Made by a program: the position numbers and the translations under genes. This document shows positions 37,196 to 47,163 of a stretch of 64,000 nucleotides of DNA, piece after piece. The notes under the pieces are model-generated. The model was not told where the DNA came from and ran no database searches. It was given only the letters and a program-made list of their open reading frames with translations. Source of the DNA: Fabrea salina (Eukaryota > Ciliophora > Heterotrichea > Heterotrichida > Fabreidae); NCBI GenBank assembly GCA_022984795.1, contig JALIHJ010000012.1:62001-126000 (forward strand), written 5' to 3'. Each line of letters begins with the position of its first letter. Within the stretch, counting starts at the first letter, position 1.

Positions 37196-37717
37196 TTAAT
37201 TAGTAAGTTGGGGTTGCTCGTTCCAGTTTTTAACTGGACTTCCAGAAGGGAAGTTTTGGACAGCTCTGAAGTTGGTTTGGCTTCTGTTTTGCTTTTTCTT
37301 CCTTCGTTCGTCCTTGTCGATCTTGCAGAGGAGCCTTAGTTCTTGGTACTTAGCTTTAATTTTCTTTTCGCTCCTCTGGAGTTCGGCTCTGATATCTTGA
37401 GTCATAAAGGACCTGCAGACCACTGTTTTGTGTGGAGGCATGTAGTTTGAACCTAGAAAAGAGTTTTCAAAAGACCTTTTCTTCCTAATGTAGGGAGACT
37501 TGGTGTTGTACTGAATTGGGCGTCGGTAGTGGGACTTAAGTTCTGTGGTAGCTTCTTTTCTTTTAAGTAGAGGAGTGATAGTTTTAGTCTTTTCATTACT
37601 ATTTCTAACTTTTTTATGGCTTTTTTCAATGTCATACAAGCTGTATGTCTTTATCTGGCTTTTCTGGGCAAGTTTTTCTTTGGAAAAAGTTTCTTTAGAA
37701 CTTAACTTTCCGTCCAT
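37196..37717 (-). CDS. Unknown basic protein (173 aa)
   Basis: No family was recognised. It is strongly basic throughout with little predicted globular structure. Short helical stretches occur (DIRAELQRSEKKIKAKYQEL). MPPHKTVVCRSFMTQ in the middle is the only stretch that looks conserved-type. It could be a cytoskeletal or chromatin-associated protein. It is tandem with the esterase gene (38 bp apart) and divergent from calcyphosine over 131 bp. Confidence 0.65.
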   Translation of the reverse strand: MDGKLSSKETFSKEKLAQKSQIKTYSLYDIEKSHKKVRNSNEKTKTITPLLKRKEATTELKSHYRRPIQYNTKSPYIRKKRSFENSFLGSNYMPPHKTVVCRSFMTQDIRAELQRSEKKIKAKYQELRLLCKIDKDERRKKKQNRSQTNFRAVQNFPSGSPVKNWNEQPQLTN

Positions 37718-37848
37718 TATTTTCTGTTTAAAACGGTTTACACTAAGTAGTATGCCTTAGTGTGGCTGTAGAGTTTAAAAGCCATTTTTCTATTAGTTTC
37801 TAGTAGTTTCTATAGAAGATTCCAGAATCAAAAATGAAACAATAATAA

Positions 37849-38427
37849 ATGCAAGTAGGAATAGTAGAAGCTATATCTAAAGTTAGGGAGCAACTCAAAA
37901 GCAGAGGTGCTCGCACCATCAGAGGAATGGGCAGAGTTTTCAGACAACTAGACAGCTTCGACGGCAACAATAAAGTTGACAGACAAGAGTTTGCCACTGG
38001 ACTAACCGAATGCGGAGTGTCCTTGACCAAGCAAGAACTAGACGCCATTTTCAACTACTTCGACAAAAATAAAGACGGTTGTGTAGACTTTGAAGAATTT
38101 TTAACAGGAATCCGAGGGAAGCCTAACGCCCGCAGACAAGCAATGATTGACAAAGCTTTTTTGAAGTTCGACAGGGACGGAAACGGAGTAGTTGACGTTA
38201 ACGACATCCGAGGAGTTTACAACGCTTCTTTGCATCCCAAAGTGCGCAAAGGCGAAATGACTGAGCAAGAGGTGTTTGAGGAGTTTCTGAGCAACTTCAA
38301 CGACCGCAACAACAACGGCAAAATCGAAAGGCCTGAGTTCAACGACTACTACGCAGCAGTTAGCTCAAGCATTGATAACGACGACCACTTTGTTCAACTC
38401 ATGAAAATGTGTTGGAGGCTAGATTAA
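37849..38427 (+). CDS. CAPS: Calcyphosine-like EF-hand protein
   Basis: A four-EF-hand-type calcium-binding protein of 192 residues. The start (EAISKVREQLKSRGARTIRGMGRVFRQLD) and the third repeat (DRDGNGVVDVNDIRGVYNASLHPKVRKGEMTE) match animal calcyphosine and CAPSL, which are common in motile-cilium and ciliary-signalling contexts. EF-hand loops are visible at DKNKDGCVDFEE and DRDGNGVVDVND. The last loop (NDRNNNGKIERPE) looks near-canonical. The next gene starts 5 bp downstream. Confidence 0.92.
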   Translation: MQVGIVEAISKVREQLKSRGARTIRGMGRVFRQLDSFDGNNKVDRQEFATGLTECGVSLTKQELDAIFNYFDKNKDGCVDFEEFLTGIRGKPNARRQAMIDKAFLKFDRDGNGVVDVNDIRGVYNASLHPKVRKGEMTEQEVFEEFLSNFNDRNNNGKIERPEFNDYYAAVSSSIDNDDHFVQLMKMCWRLD

Positions 38428-38432
38428 TATAA

Positions 38433-39422
38433 ATGTTTTCTTTTGACCATAGACAGATAAAGTTTGGTTTCTGTGTTTTTTGGCTAGTGGCTTTGCTAGG
38501 ACTAATGGGCTGCAGTATGTTTGCAGTGTCTTCGGGATTCAGTGACCAAAGGGGCAAAAATATTGATTCTTACTATGAAGTCATTGAAGACTGGGAGCAA
38601 AACTACAGAAGTGCTTTTTCGAGCATTAAGATATCAGTTTTTGAAGGTTTTTGGAACAGAAACAAAACAGAGGTATTTCTGAACGCCCAGGACAAAGACC
38701 ACAACTTGCTTGAAAAAGACGAGTACGGGATTTTGAAAACTTACGAGCCGCTGTTTTACGAGTTGAGTTTTCCAGCTTCAAACATCAACCTTGGCGAGTT
38801 CTCAGAGTTCAACACAGACCTTTTGACTCAGCTGAACTTATACATAACTAGTAAAAACTCTGAAGAAGCTCCTAGCGAAGTGAGCATTCCTGAGCTGCAG
38901 ATTTTCAAGTACCAAGAAGAAACCAACGGGTTCCTGAGTGCTTGTGAAGACTTAGAAGGTTACTACGACTTTGACTTAGGAAAGTGTGTTTCCCTTTGGG
39001 TATGGTATACTTAGAAACTTTCAGGCTTTTGTGTGAAAATTTCCAAAAACGATGCTTGGAGCCTGGACTTTGGCTGGCAAACTGTGGGCTGCCACACAGC
39101 TAACAACGACATTGCTATCTACGAAAGAGTCCCTTCCAAGCTCGACAAGAAAGAAGCTAAAGAAACCCCTGTAGTGTTCACTCACTTCCTTGCAAGAGTT
39201 AGGTCTGGAAATGACCCTTTAGTGCACGCAAGAGAACTCACTGAAGGAAGACTTGACTTCGGACTTACAGCAGGAGACTGGAAAGCCATGGGGTTTGTGC
39301 TTTTCTTGGTTTCTTTGTGTTTGGTGATTCAGCCTTTAGCCTTCTTCAAGCGCAGAGTTGCTGGCGAAAGCGTTGAGTCTCCTAGACTTGTGGAATTTAC
39401 TAACATTAGGTCATCTTCTTAA
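38433..39422 (+). CDS. Unknown two-pass membrane protein (324 aa)
   Basis: Exons are 38433-38999 and 39015-39422. Removing the 15-nt intron joins GKCVSLW to KLSGFCVKI in frame. One membrane segment lies near residues 10-32 (FGFCVFWLVALLGLMGC) and one near the C-terminus (GFVLFLVSLCLVIQPLAFF), leaving a large extracellular or luminal domain with several cysteines and a NKTE glycosylation-type site. Similar two-segment proteins with a hydrophilic ectodomain are frequent in ciliates, but I cannot name the family. A gene-free stretch of nearly 800 bp follows. Confidence 0.8.
39000..39014 (+). other. 15-nt intron in the two-pass membrane protein gene
   Basis: GTATGGTATACTTAG, the only GTAT start among the nine 15-nt introns. 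It holds an in-frame TAG and its removal keeps the frame. A is at position 10. Confidence 0.85.
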
Positions 39423-40216
39423 GAGTTTATAAATGTCAGTTTGAATTTGCCACTCTTGCCGACTTGATGGATGCGGAGCCTTTGGGCTTTTATCTGCTCA
39501 AAGCATTCATCAAGGATGCTCCTTGGAGTTTAGCAAGCTGAAAGTGCAGAAGCTTGGATTTCCAGGAGCTTAGCAGTGATTTGAGAGTCCTTCGATGAGA
39601 AGAATCCCTGCACTGCAAATGAAAGAGGCTACTACTTTACTGGGTCTTCTTTTGTGCAGCTTTGCTTTAGGGCAGTTTCTCATCGTGTTTACTAAGCCCA
39701 GGTACTGGGCTTCGGAACTTCAATAACCTGCTCAAGAGTGGTGGAACTTAGTTGGCATTTATGACTTGGATTAATAGAATTCTACCTATTGATCCTTAGA
39801 AGACTCTTTCGACTAGCAAGAAACAAGGTGCATTCATAAGATACTGGGTTCAATGCCCGTAAAAATAAGTCAAGTTTAATATTAAATGCGAGTGGGTGAA
39901 TTTTTTTTAGCTTATCAAACTTATTGATTTGCTTGTTTTTTCACATCCAGTCAGTTCTGCGGACTTCACAGGACCCCAGTTAGATGAGGAGAAATTCGAC
40001 GAATTTCTGATCATAAAGGACGTGGTGAAGCATGTCAGTCGATTGATATTGACGAAGACTTCCTAGGTGGCTGTAACATGAAGACAAAGGGATTTTGGAG
40101 TGATTAAGCTTAAGCAGCTTACAGAATGTTTTAGAGACGGTTGGATAACAAGGTTATTTTCTTGAGGGGTTTGGTCATAATGATTTCTTTTCTAGGAAGT
40201 TGTAACCTTAATAAAA
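39423..40216. pseudogene. 794-bp gap with possible gene relics
   Basis: By far the longest stretch without a gene. No frame is open throughout on either strand, but the plus strand has coding-like patches in different frames: 39444-39540 (EFATLADLMDAEPLGFYLL...), 39619-39726 (MKEATTLLGLLLCSFALGQF, a membrane- or signal-like segment), about 39957-40065 (SADFTGPQLDEEKFDEFLII) and about 40038-40107 (QSIDIDEDFLGGCNMK). Their codon use resembles real genes, and short introns do not connect them. The simplest reading is a decayed host gene, perhaps a membrane or surface protein. A poorly assembled or RNA-coding region remains possible. Confidence 0.35.
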
Positions 40217-43200
40217 ATGATTTCTGTCCTGTTGTTAACTTTGAGGACTTCGTATGCTTGTTACAGCAATGTTGACGATGGCTTTGGGGATTGCAGCTCT
40301 CTGCAGAAGGTAGAGTGCACTGACAGGGATTTTAGAGCTTTTCTGAGCGAGGTCAGTTTTGATGAAGACCATGTGGTTATTGAGCTTAAGAGTAGTGAAC
40401 ATGCACTTCGACCTCAGCCCCAGGGAGGAAAAAAAAGGAGACTTCAGCTAGGAGAACCAGAACTAGAAAACGCTTTAGAAGGCAAAAGTGAAGTTGAGGT
40501 GTTACATCTCAAAGGAAATGGAATGAGCTCCACTACTCTAATAGTGAACTTCATGAAAATGGTTAATGTTGCAAAAACTCTGTTTATAGAGGACATGACC
40601 ATACAAATTGATTCAAGTGTGTTCATCGAAGCATTAGAGAACAACGAAAAGCTCTGGCTTAAGAATGTGGGATTTAGTACTATCGAAGCAGAAAACCTTA
40701 TTGAATTCAAAGGCAACCTAACCATGAAAGGGTGTAGTTTTGAAGGGATACAAGCAAGCTCGGTCTTCAGCACCACCGGAGGCGGATACCGAAAGGTTGA
40801 GATTTTAAATAGTACAATACCCGGAATAGGCCAAACCTTAATAGACTTTACAGGAAGTGATGAAGAAATTGACCTTGAGATTAAAGTAGAACAACCAATA
40901 ATTGAAACAACGCTTTTTAAACTCAGTGGTTACTCCAAAATCAACTTGAAAGATTCATCTTTTACTGTTTCTGGTGAAGAATCCCTTAGTACCTTGGCGA
41001 GTGTAGAAGGCAATCCAGAGTTAACAATCACTAACCTAGAACTTGAAGGATTGTCTGGGATGAAGGAAACAATTACTCTACAGAACACAAGTAGCATAAC
41101 GATTTCAAACCTTCAGAGCACTGTGACGGAAGAGGTAAGTTTAATTCTACTTGAGGGTTCTGAAACAAACGTTACTCTAGGCTTCCAAATCACTAACTCC
41201 AACTCTACAATGAAGATCCTTGAATTTCAGAAATTTAATAGCGTTAGCTTTACAAAATTCGAAATTAAGTCATCAACTTTGGGAGATATCATGGAGATTG
41301 ATGAGGTGGTCTCCATTACTGTTTCGAACCTTGTAGTAGAAAACTCACAAGTAGGGAAGTTTATCTCATACAAGGATGCAAGCACTATAGACATAACAAC
41401 AGCTACTTTTACTTCAGCCACCTTAAATGGAGTAATCATAGAAGGATCAGGAACCGAAACCAACATTACTTTGAGGAACTTTCAGTACGAGCAGTCCACT
41501 ATACAAAAGGAACTAGCAAGGTTCTCAGAACTAAAAAGCTTTACGATGGAGAACTTCCAATTCAACGAACTAACTGTCAATGAACCTGCAAAAAGGTTCT
41601 TAGAACTAGATGGAGTAGATTCAGTAAAGCTTAAAAACATACAAGTTACTTTTTCCAGTGAATGCAACTTGCAGAAGTTCATTTCAATCAAGAAATCTGA
41701 TGCTGAAATAGACTCTCTGAGTTTTAGCAACTGTGGCAGTAGTGAGAACCACATTAAAGATCTTTCTATTTTGACCGTTGAAGGAAGTTCAGCTTTGAGT
41801 GTGACGAACCTAGCAGTTTCAAACGTCTATAGTCATTTCTACTTGGCAACAGTAATAGACTTCGAAGGCACTAGCTCTTTCAATGAAGGAACCACTATTG
41901 AGTTGAACGGCGTCACCATCGAGAACGTAGAGAATAAAGACGACGGAGTGTTCAGCTTAGATACAGCCTACGAACTAAAAATGAGCAACATGAGTGTAAA
42001 AAATTCTAAAGGAGGTCTTAAAGGAGTGTTCTACATGAACAATATTCCAAAAGTAACTGTAGAAAGAGTAACTTGTGACACCTGCGAAAGCACAAGTGGA
42101 AACGGCGGAAGCATCTACTACCTTCCTTCCACTGTCAGTCCACAAACACTAAGTATTGCAAACTCTGTTTTTACTGGGTCAAAAGCAAGCGAAAAAGGTG
42201 GTGCTCTGTGCATTGACAGTGAGTCTAGCAGTACAAACATCACTCTAAGCATTCAAAGCACTGAGTTCACTGACGTAAGAAGCAAGTCAGGAGGAGCTAT
42301 TTGCATCACTGAGGTAGTTTCTTTCACTGATGCCAAGATTTCCGATATCACTATTTCAAATGCTTACAGTCAGATGGGAGCTGCCATTGAGGACCACCAC
42401 AACTCTGGAACTTTAGAGTTACAAAACGTAGTAGTAACTGGGTCTCAAGGTTTTTACTGCGACATATACGCAAGCTACAAGTCAGAAGGCACCAAAATGA
42501 CTATCAAAGACTCCTCTTTCCTAGATGGAAGTTGTGACCATGTTTCAATTCACTTTAACTCTTGGGTGGAGAATCTAGTCATAGAAATGCAGTCTTGTGT
42601 GATCAGAAACGGCCAAAACACCGCTATGGAGCTTCAAAAGATTGACTTCAGAGCGGATAACATTACTTTTAGAAACAACACTCATACTATGATCCTGGCT
42701 CAAAAAGAAAGCACTTTAAACATCACTAACTCATACTTTGCAGACTTCGAGAGCAGCCAGTTCGAAGTTAGCACAAATACAGTTAAACAACCTGGAATCA
42801 GTGTAGTGGAATCGAACCTCAACTTATGGGGATGCACTTTAGAAAACCAAGTTGGGGCTTTTGGTGGGTTCATCGAGTCAGAGTATTCTAATGTGACCAT
42901 TCAAAACTCAACTTTCCAGAACGGACGTGCTACTGAAGAAGGCGGAGCTATCTACTTAACAAGCAGCAACCTTCAGATCCACAGTTCCTACTTCAAGAAC
43001 TTACACTCTGGTTCTGGAGGTGCGATTGAGGCTGTTTTGAATTCCGATGTAAACATCTCAAACTCTGTTTTTGAAGAAGTGTCTGCAACTAACTCAGGAG
43101 GTGCTATTGAATCAACCCTAGGAACTATAACCATTCTGGACTCTACAATCCGGAACGCCAATGCAACTGGAATGTTTTTAAATCAGTGTAGAGTATCCTT

Positions 43201-45793
43201 AATCAACTCCAGGTTTGAAAACTGTTTAGGCCAAGAGGGAGGAGCTGCTAGGGTTGTTGATTCTGATAGTTCTTTAGTTAAAAATTGCACCTTTTCAGAG
43301 AACCAAGCCACTTCCAACGGAGGAGCCTTAGTGTTCAAGAACTCGAACTTACCTGATACAACTTTCTACTTAGAAGACTCCTTTTTCTACAACAACTCTG
43401 CAAACCAAGGAGGAGCTGTGTACTTGTTTAACTCAGCTACAAACATTACCAAAAACTACTTCCAAAATAACTCAGCCTCAGAAGGAGGAGGAGTTTTTAT
43501 CGACTACTCAAGCAAAGAAGGCACTCTCAGCCGGGTGTCTAACTGCTCTTTTGTGGAGAACTCAGCTTCGTCTAACGGAGGTTCTATACGCTGGAAAACT
43601 GTAAGTCCACATATAAGCTCCAACACTTACCAAAACAACACTGCACCCTACGGAGCTGATATAGCTTCTTATGCAGTAGGCATGGGACTTGTTACCTCAA
43701 ACAGCAGACTACTGTCTGGAGAATCACTTGCATACATGGAAGGAATAGCCCCAGGACAAGAAATCGAAAAATTGGCAGAGGTAGCTCTCAGGGACAAGTA
43801 CGGGAACATAGTAACCACTGACAACTCAACTGAAGCTACTCTAAAAAGCCTAAACGCAACTTTAGGTGGGAAAACAACTGTAACAGCAGTAAATGGAGTC
43901 ATTACCTTTGAAAAAATAACTGTCACAGGAGTTATCAACCAAAACATTACTGTGGTCATCCGTGCTAGTTCTATAGAGACCAATCAACAGCAAGTCCAAG
44001 ACGATGAAACTGAGTTCAACCCCAATCTATCAGTTATTGTCAACTTAAGAGACTGCAAAGTAGGTGAAGAAAACACTGGCGACCAATGCAAAGTTTGCCC
44101 TAGTGGAGAGTACAGTTTGTCTCCTGATCAGGCATGTTCTGACTGTCCTTCTGGAGCTTACTGCTTGGGCAACTGGACTATGTTTCCAAAGTCAGGCTAC
44201 TGGAGAGCTTTCAATGACACTGACAAATTCTACAAATGCCCTAATAAAGAAGCTTGCTTAGGATCACCCGACTACTCCAACTACTTAGGTAACTGTTCAG
44301 AGGGCTACAGAGGACACATGTGTCAGGCCTGTGAAAGAGGCTACTTCAGAACATTTGAAAATACCTGCACAGCTTGTCCCAGCCCTACTCTGAACATTCT
44401 AAGACTGGTTGGAATGATTATATTTATGACAGGCTACAACATATTCCTAGTAAAGACTACACTGGATGCAGCCTACGAACCTGAGTCACTTTCTGCCATC
44501 TACATGAAAATATTCACCAACTACACCCAACTGGCCTACTTAACCACTCAGTTTAAGTTGAAGTGGCCAGAGTTAGTTGTGGAACTGTTTTCTATACAAA
44601 AAACAACAGCCTCACTCCCAGAACAGCTATTTTCAGTTGACTGCTACTTGCAAGGCAGTGGAGACTCCTTTGAAAATGCAGTGTTTATTGGGGCTGTCAT
44701 CATGTCATTACTCCCACTATTGCTTTGCGCAACAGCTTTTCTAATCTGGGGAGTCATAAGCCTCAAGAAAAGGAGTCTTGAACCAATGAAGAAGCAACTA
44801 GTGGCAACCCTGATAATACTGTTCTTCACAGTGCATCCCACTATTATCAATTCCTTGTTTTCAGTGTTTGCTTGCAGGGAAATAGAAGGACTAGGGATGT
44901 GGCTGATTCAAGACTTAGAAGTAGAGTGTTGGGACAGCACCCACACCTTCTACTCAATGGGAGTTGCTTTGCCAGGAATCATTGTGTGGGGAGTAGCCAC
45001 TCCTGCGTTTATTGTTTGGGTGATGCACAAACGCAGAAAGTACCTCCACAGACTAGAAAATAAACTCAGGTTCGGGTTCGTGTTTAATGGCTACAGAATG
45101 GACAGGTTCTACTGGGAGTTCTTGATTATGTACAGGGAAGTAGTGCTAATTGCCCTAGCTGTTTTTTTGTCAAGAGTCTCAGTGATGATCCAGACTCTGA
45201 TGTGCTTGGCTATGCTAGCTCTGTTCTGCTACTTCCACGTCAGAGAAAAGCCCTTTATTGAAAGCCACCTAAATGATATGGAAACCAGGTCATTAATTAC
45301 GGCTACAATCACTGTGTACTTTGGACTCTACTACTTCTCAGAGGACCTGGACAAGGTTTCAGAGTTCATTTTATTTATGGTGATTTGCCTAAGCAATGCC
45401 TGGTTCCTAGTCTACTGGCTTTGGTACTTTTTGAGAGAAAAAGTCATCAGCCTAATCAACAATTTCCCAAGCATCAAGCAAAGGATCTTCAAATCAGACG
45501 GGTTTGACAGCGAGATGTACACTGACAACAGCTACAGAAGAGGAAAGATTACTGTAGACGGAATGACTCTGTACACTATGCTAAGTCACGAACCTCCCCA
45601 AGAAGACCCTTTGCCCGGAATATACACTATGCTGGACTTGTACCGGGAAGCCTTTAAGTACATTGACGACGAACCAGACAACTTCGAAGAACCAGACGAG
45701 CCCCAAGAAGAAAGCAAATCCCCTAAAAAAGAATGCCCAGAAACACTTGAAGTCACAGACCTATCAATCATAGAGCCTTCTGGATATATTTAA
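40217..45793 (+). CDS. Giant beta-helix/Cys-rich/multipass surface protein (1858 aa)
   Basis: A putative cell-surface protein. The signal-peptide-like N-terminus (MISVLLLTLRTSYAC) leads to a right-handed beta-helix region (about residues 100-1230). It shows the repeated pattern of short strands with NSxF, GGA and FxNxS turns, as in polymorphic-outer-membrane and pectate-lyase-like proteins (GGAIYLTSSNLQIHSSYF, NQGGAVYLFNSATNITKNYF). Cysteine-rich GCC2/GCC3-like modules follow (about 1280-1390: CKVCPSGEYSL, CSDCPSGAYC, MCQACERGYF). Then come about seven membrane segments (1392-1745), and a negatively charged tail. Such proteins form big families in ciliates and oomycetes; their role (adhesion, sensing or channel) is not known. 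One uninterrupted exon. Confidence 0.85.
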   Translation: MISVLLLTLRTSYACYSNVDDGFGDCSSLQKVECTDRDFRAFLSEVSFDEDHVVIELKSSEHALRPQPQGGKKRRLQLGEPELENALEGKSEVEVLHLKGNGMSSTTLIVNFMKMVNVAKTLFIEDMTIQIDSSVFIEALENNEKLWLKNVGFSTIEAENLIEFKGNLTMKGCSFEGIQASSVFSTTGGGYRKVEILNSTIPGIGQTLIDFTGSDEEIDLEIKVEQPIIETTLFKLSGYSKINLKDSSFTVSGEESLSTLASVEGNPELTITNLELEGLSGMKETITLQNTSSITISNLQSTVTEEVSLILLEGSETNVTLGFQITNSNSTMKILEFQKFNSVSFTKFEIKSSTLGDIMEIDEVVSITVSNLVVENSQVGKFISYKDASTIDITTATFTSATLNGVIIEGSGTETNITLRNFQYEQSTIQKELARFSELKSFTMENFQFNELTVNEPAKRFLELDGVDSVKLKNIQVTFSSECNLQKFISIKKSDAEIDSLSFSNCGSSENHIKDLSILTVEGSSALSVTNLAVSNVYSHFYLATVIDFEGTSSFNEGTTIELNGVTIENVENKDDGVFSLDTAYELKMSNMSVKNSKGGLKGVFYMNNIPKVTVERVTCDTCESTSGNGGSIYYLPSTVSPQTLSIANSVFTGSKASEKGGALCIDSESSSTNITLSIQSTEFTDVRSKSGGAICITEVVSFTDAKISDITISNAYSQMGAAIEDHHNSGTLELQNVVVTGSQGFYCDIYASYKSEGTKMTIKDSSFLDGSCDHVSIHFNSWVENLVIEMQSCVIRNGQNTAMELQKIDFRADNITFRNNTHTMILAQKESTLNITNSYFADFESSQFEVSTNTVKQPGISVVESNLNLWGCTLENQVGAFGGFIESEYSNVTIQNSTFQNGRATEEGGAIYLTSSNLQIHSSYFKNLHSGSGGAIEAVLNSDVNISNSVFEEVSATNSGGAIESTLGTITILDSTIRNANATGMFLNQCRVSLINSRFENCLGQEGGAARVVDSDSSLVKNCTFSENQATSNGGALVFKNSNLPDTTFYLEDSFFYNNSANQGGAVYLFNSATNITKNYFQNNSASEGGGVFIDYSSKEGTLSRVSNCSFVENSASSNGGSIRWKTVSPHISSNTYQNNTAPYGADIASYAVGMGLVTSNSRLLSGESLAYMEGIAPGQEIEKLAEVALRDKYGNIVTTDNSTEATLKSLNATLGGKTTVTAVNGVITFEKITVTGVINQNITVVIRASSIETNQQQVQDDETEFNPNLSVIVNLRDCKVGEENTGDQCKVCPSGEYSLSPDQACSDCPSGAYCLGNWTMFPKSGYWRAFNDTDKFYKCPNKEACLGSPDYSNYLGNCSEGYRGHMCQACERGYFRTFENTCTACPSPTLNILRLVGMIIFMTGYNIFLVKTTLDAAYEPESLSAIYMKIFTNYTQLAYLTTQFKLKWPELVVELFSIQKTTASLPEQLFSVDCYLQGSGDSFENAVFIGAVIMSLLPLLLCATAFLIWGVISLKKRSLEPMKKQLVATLIILFFTVHPTIINSLFSVFACREIEGLGMWLIQDLEVECWDSTHTFYSMGVALPGIIVWGVATPAFIVWVMHKRRKYLHRLENKLRFGFVFNGYRMDRFYWEFLIMYREVVLIALAVFLSRVSVMIQTLMCLAMLALFCYFHVREKPFIESHLNDMETRSLITATITVYFGLYYFSEDLDKVSEFILFMVICLSNAWFLVYWLWYFLREKVISLINNFPSIKQRIFKSDGFDSEMYTDNSYRRGKITVDGMTLYTMLSHEPPQEDPLPGIYTMLDLYREAFKYIDDEPDNFEEPDEPQEESKSPKKECPETLEVTDLSIIEPSGYI

Positions 45794-45803
45794 TTGAATA
45801 ATA

Positions 45804-47144
45804 TTAATCATCAGACCAGTCACTTCCAGAGTCGTTCCCACCCATTGCATATGTTCCAGTTTGGCTAATTCCACTAGACTTGGGTTTATTTGTTACAGGA
45901 GGAGCGTGGAGGTCCTTAAACCTAGTAGCAATCTTTTCCTTTAATTCCTGGAAAGGATCTTTTTTAACCTCCTGCTGAGGCTTCTTTTCCTCAGTAGCGA
46001 CTTTTTTCAGTCTAGCAAGTGGGTTCTCAGTTCTGAGGTCAGATAAAAGTTTAGTTCTGTCATTAGAAAGAACTTGTGGAGGAACGTCTTTAGGGGGAGC
46101 AGGGGGGTTGTCGTTTTTGGGCAAAGGAGGAGGTTTTGGAGGATTTGTTTTAGGAGGCAAGGGAGGAGGAGTAGGTGGAGTTTGTTGAGGTGGTTTCTCA
46201 GTTGGTTTGGAAGGCTCTGCTGGCTTTTCTGCTTTAGGAACGCTGGGAAGTTTGTCTTGTTTAGGAATCCTAGGAAGGCTTTCTTCTGTTTTGGGAAGTT
46301 GGGGAAGTGAGTCTTGTAACCCAGACAAAGAAGGAAGTGCACCTTGGTATTTGGAAGGAGCTATTGAGAGTCCAGTGCTAAAGTCTTCTGAGTCAAGGTC
46401 TTCTTCCCAGTTGAGGTTAGCTATTCCAGGTATGTTGAGTTGCTGAGGCATTTCCATTTGAGGCCCGTCTTGGTCGGTTGACTTAAAGTCTAGCTCTTTC
46501 TCTTGGTACATCAAGCCTTTGTCCTCTAAAAGGGAAATTGGAGCTTCAGGTAAAGAGTCACTTCTTTGATCTGAAAATGCTTCGCTGGCTTTTTTAGTTT
46601 TGGTCTGAGTAAGGTCAACCTTGTAAGGGTTTTCAGTGGAGTTGAACAAAATAAGTGAAGTCAAGTTGGAAAGTTGAGGCATCTCGCCTAGCCCAATTTC
46701 GTCGTGAGGCTGGTTTTGGTCAAGCAAAGAAGGAGTTGGAATTTGCACTGACTGGTACATAGCGTTTAAGGTCCTGATATCGTGCACTGACCCATAAGGA
46801 GGCAATCCTGGGTTTTGGGTCTCGTGGACTTTAGGGTGGTACTTAGGCATGTACTGCTGAACTGGAAGTAACTCGTCGTCTTTAAGAGGGATTTTGGGGA
46901 ACTCAGGGGCAGAATTGATGCTAAGGGCTCTGTTAGAGCCTTCAACTCCGTCTACTTTGTTTTTGGCTTTTTTAATGCGTTCAGAAAGGTTGTCAACTCT
47001 TTCCCTGGAACTTTCTACTGACTCGGAAACAGAGTCCATGGTGTCATTAAAAGTCTTTTCCAGGTAAGCCAAAACCTCAATTAGTCTGTCATAAGACTCG
47101 TAGCTGTAGAGGTCAGAGGGCAAGATTGGCACTATGCAAGACAT
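45804..47144 (-). CDS. WASHC1: WASH complex subunit 1 (WASH1)
   Basis: Actin nucleation-promoting factor that activates Arp2/3 on endosomes. The 446-residue protein has the WAHD1 region at the N-terminus (RLIEVLAYLEKTFNDTMD, SSRERVDNLSERIKKAKNKVDG). A proline-rich region at about 310-350 (PPPLPPKTNPPKPPPLP) follows, then a WH2 actin-binding motif (LLSDLRTENPLARLKKV) near 365, a C-helix (FQELKEKIATRFKDL), and an acidic end with the key tryptophan (GSDWSDD). All functional parts are present. Its stop is 10 bp from that of the convergent giant surface protein gene. VPS35 lies nearby. Confidence 0.92.
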   Translation of the reverse strand: MSCIVPILPSDLYSYESYDRLIEVLAYLEKTFNDTMDSVSESVESSRERVDNLSERIKKAKNKVDGVEGSNRALSINSAPEFPKIPLKDDELLPVQQYMPKYHPKVHETQNPGLPPYGSVHDIRTLNAMYQSVQIPTPSLLDQNQPHDEIGLGEMPQLSNLTSLILFNSTENPYKVDLTQTKTKKASEAFSDQRSDSLPEAPISLLEDKGLMYQEKELDFKSTDQDGPQMEMPQQLNIPGIANLNWEEDLDSEDFSTGLSIAPSKYQGALPSLSGLQDSLPQLPKTEESLPRIPKQDKLPSVPKAEKPAEPSKPTEKPPQQTPPTPPPLPPKTNPPKPPPLPKNDNPPAPPKDVPPQVLSNDRTKLLSDLRTENPLARLKKVATEEKKPQQEVKKDPFQELKEKIATRFKDLHAPPVTNKPKSSGISQTGTYAMGGNDSGSDWSDD

Positions 47145-47163
47145 TTATATTTTCAACTACTTA

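Noticed and set aside
39794-39862. tRNA-like stretch with a TTCAATG T-loop flanked by GGG/CCC and a TTCATAA (CAT) loop
   Set aside because: No acceptor stem pairs, the anticodon stem does not pair and the D arm is absent. It is at best a very worn tRNA remnant or chance.
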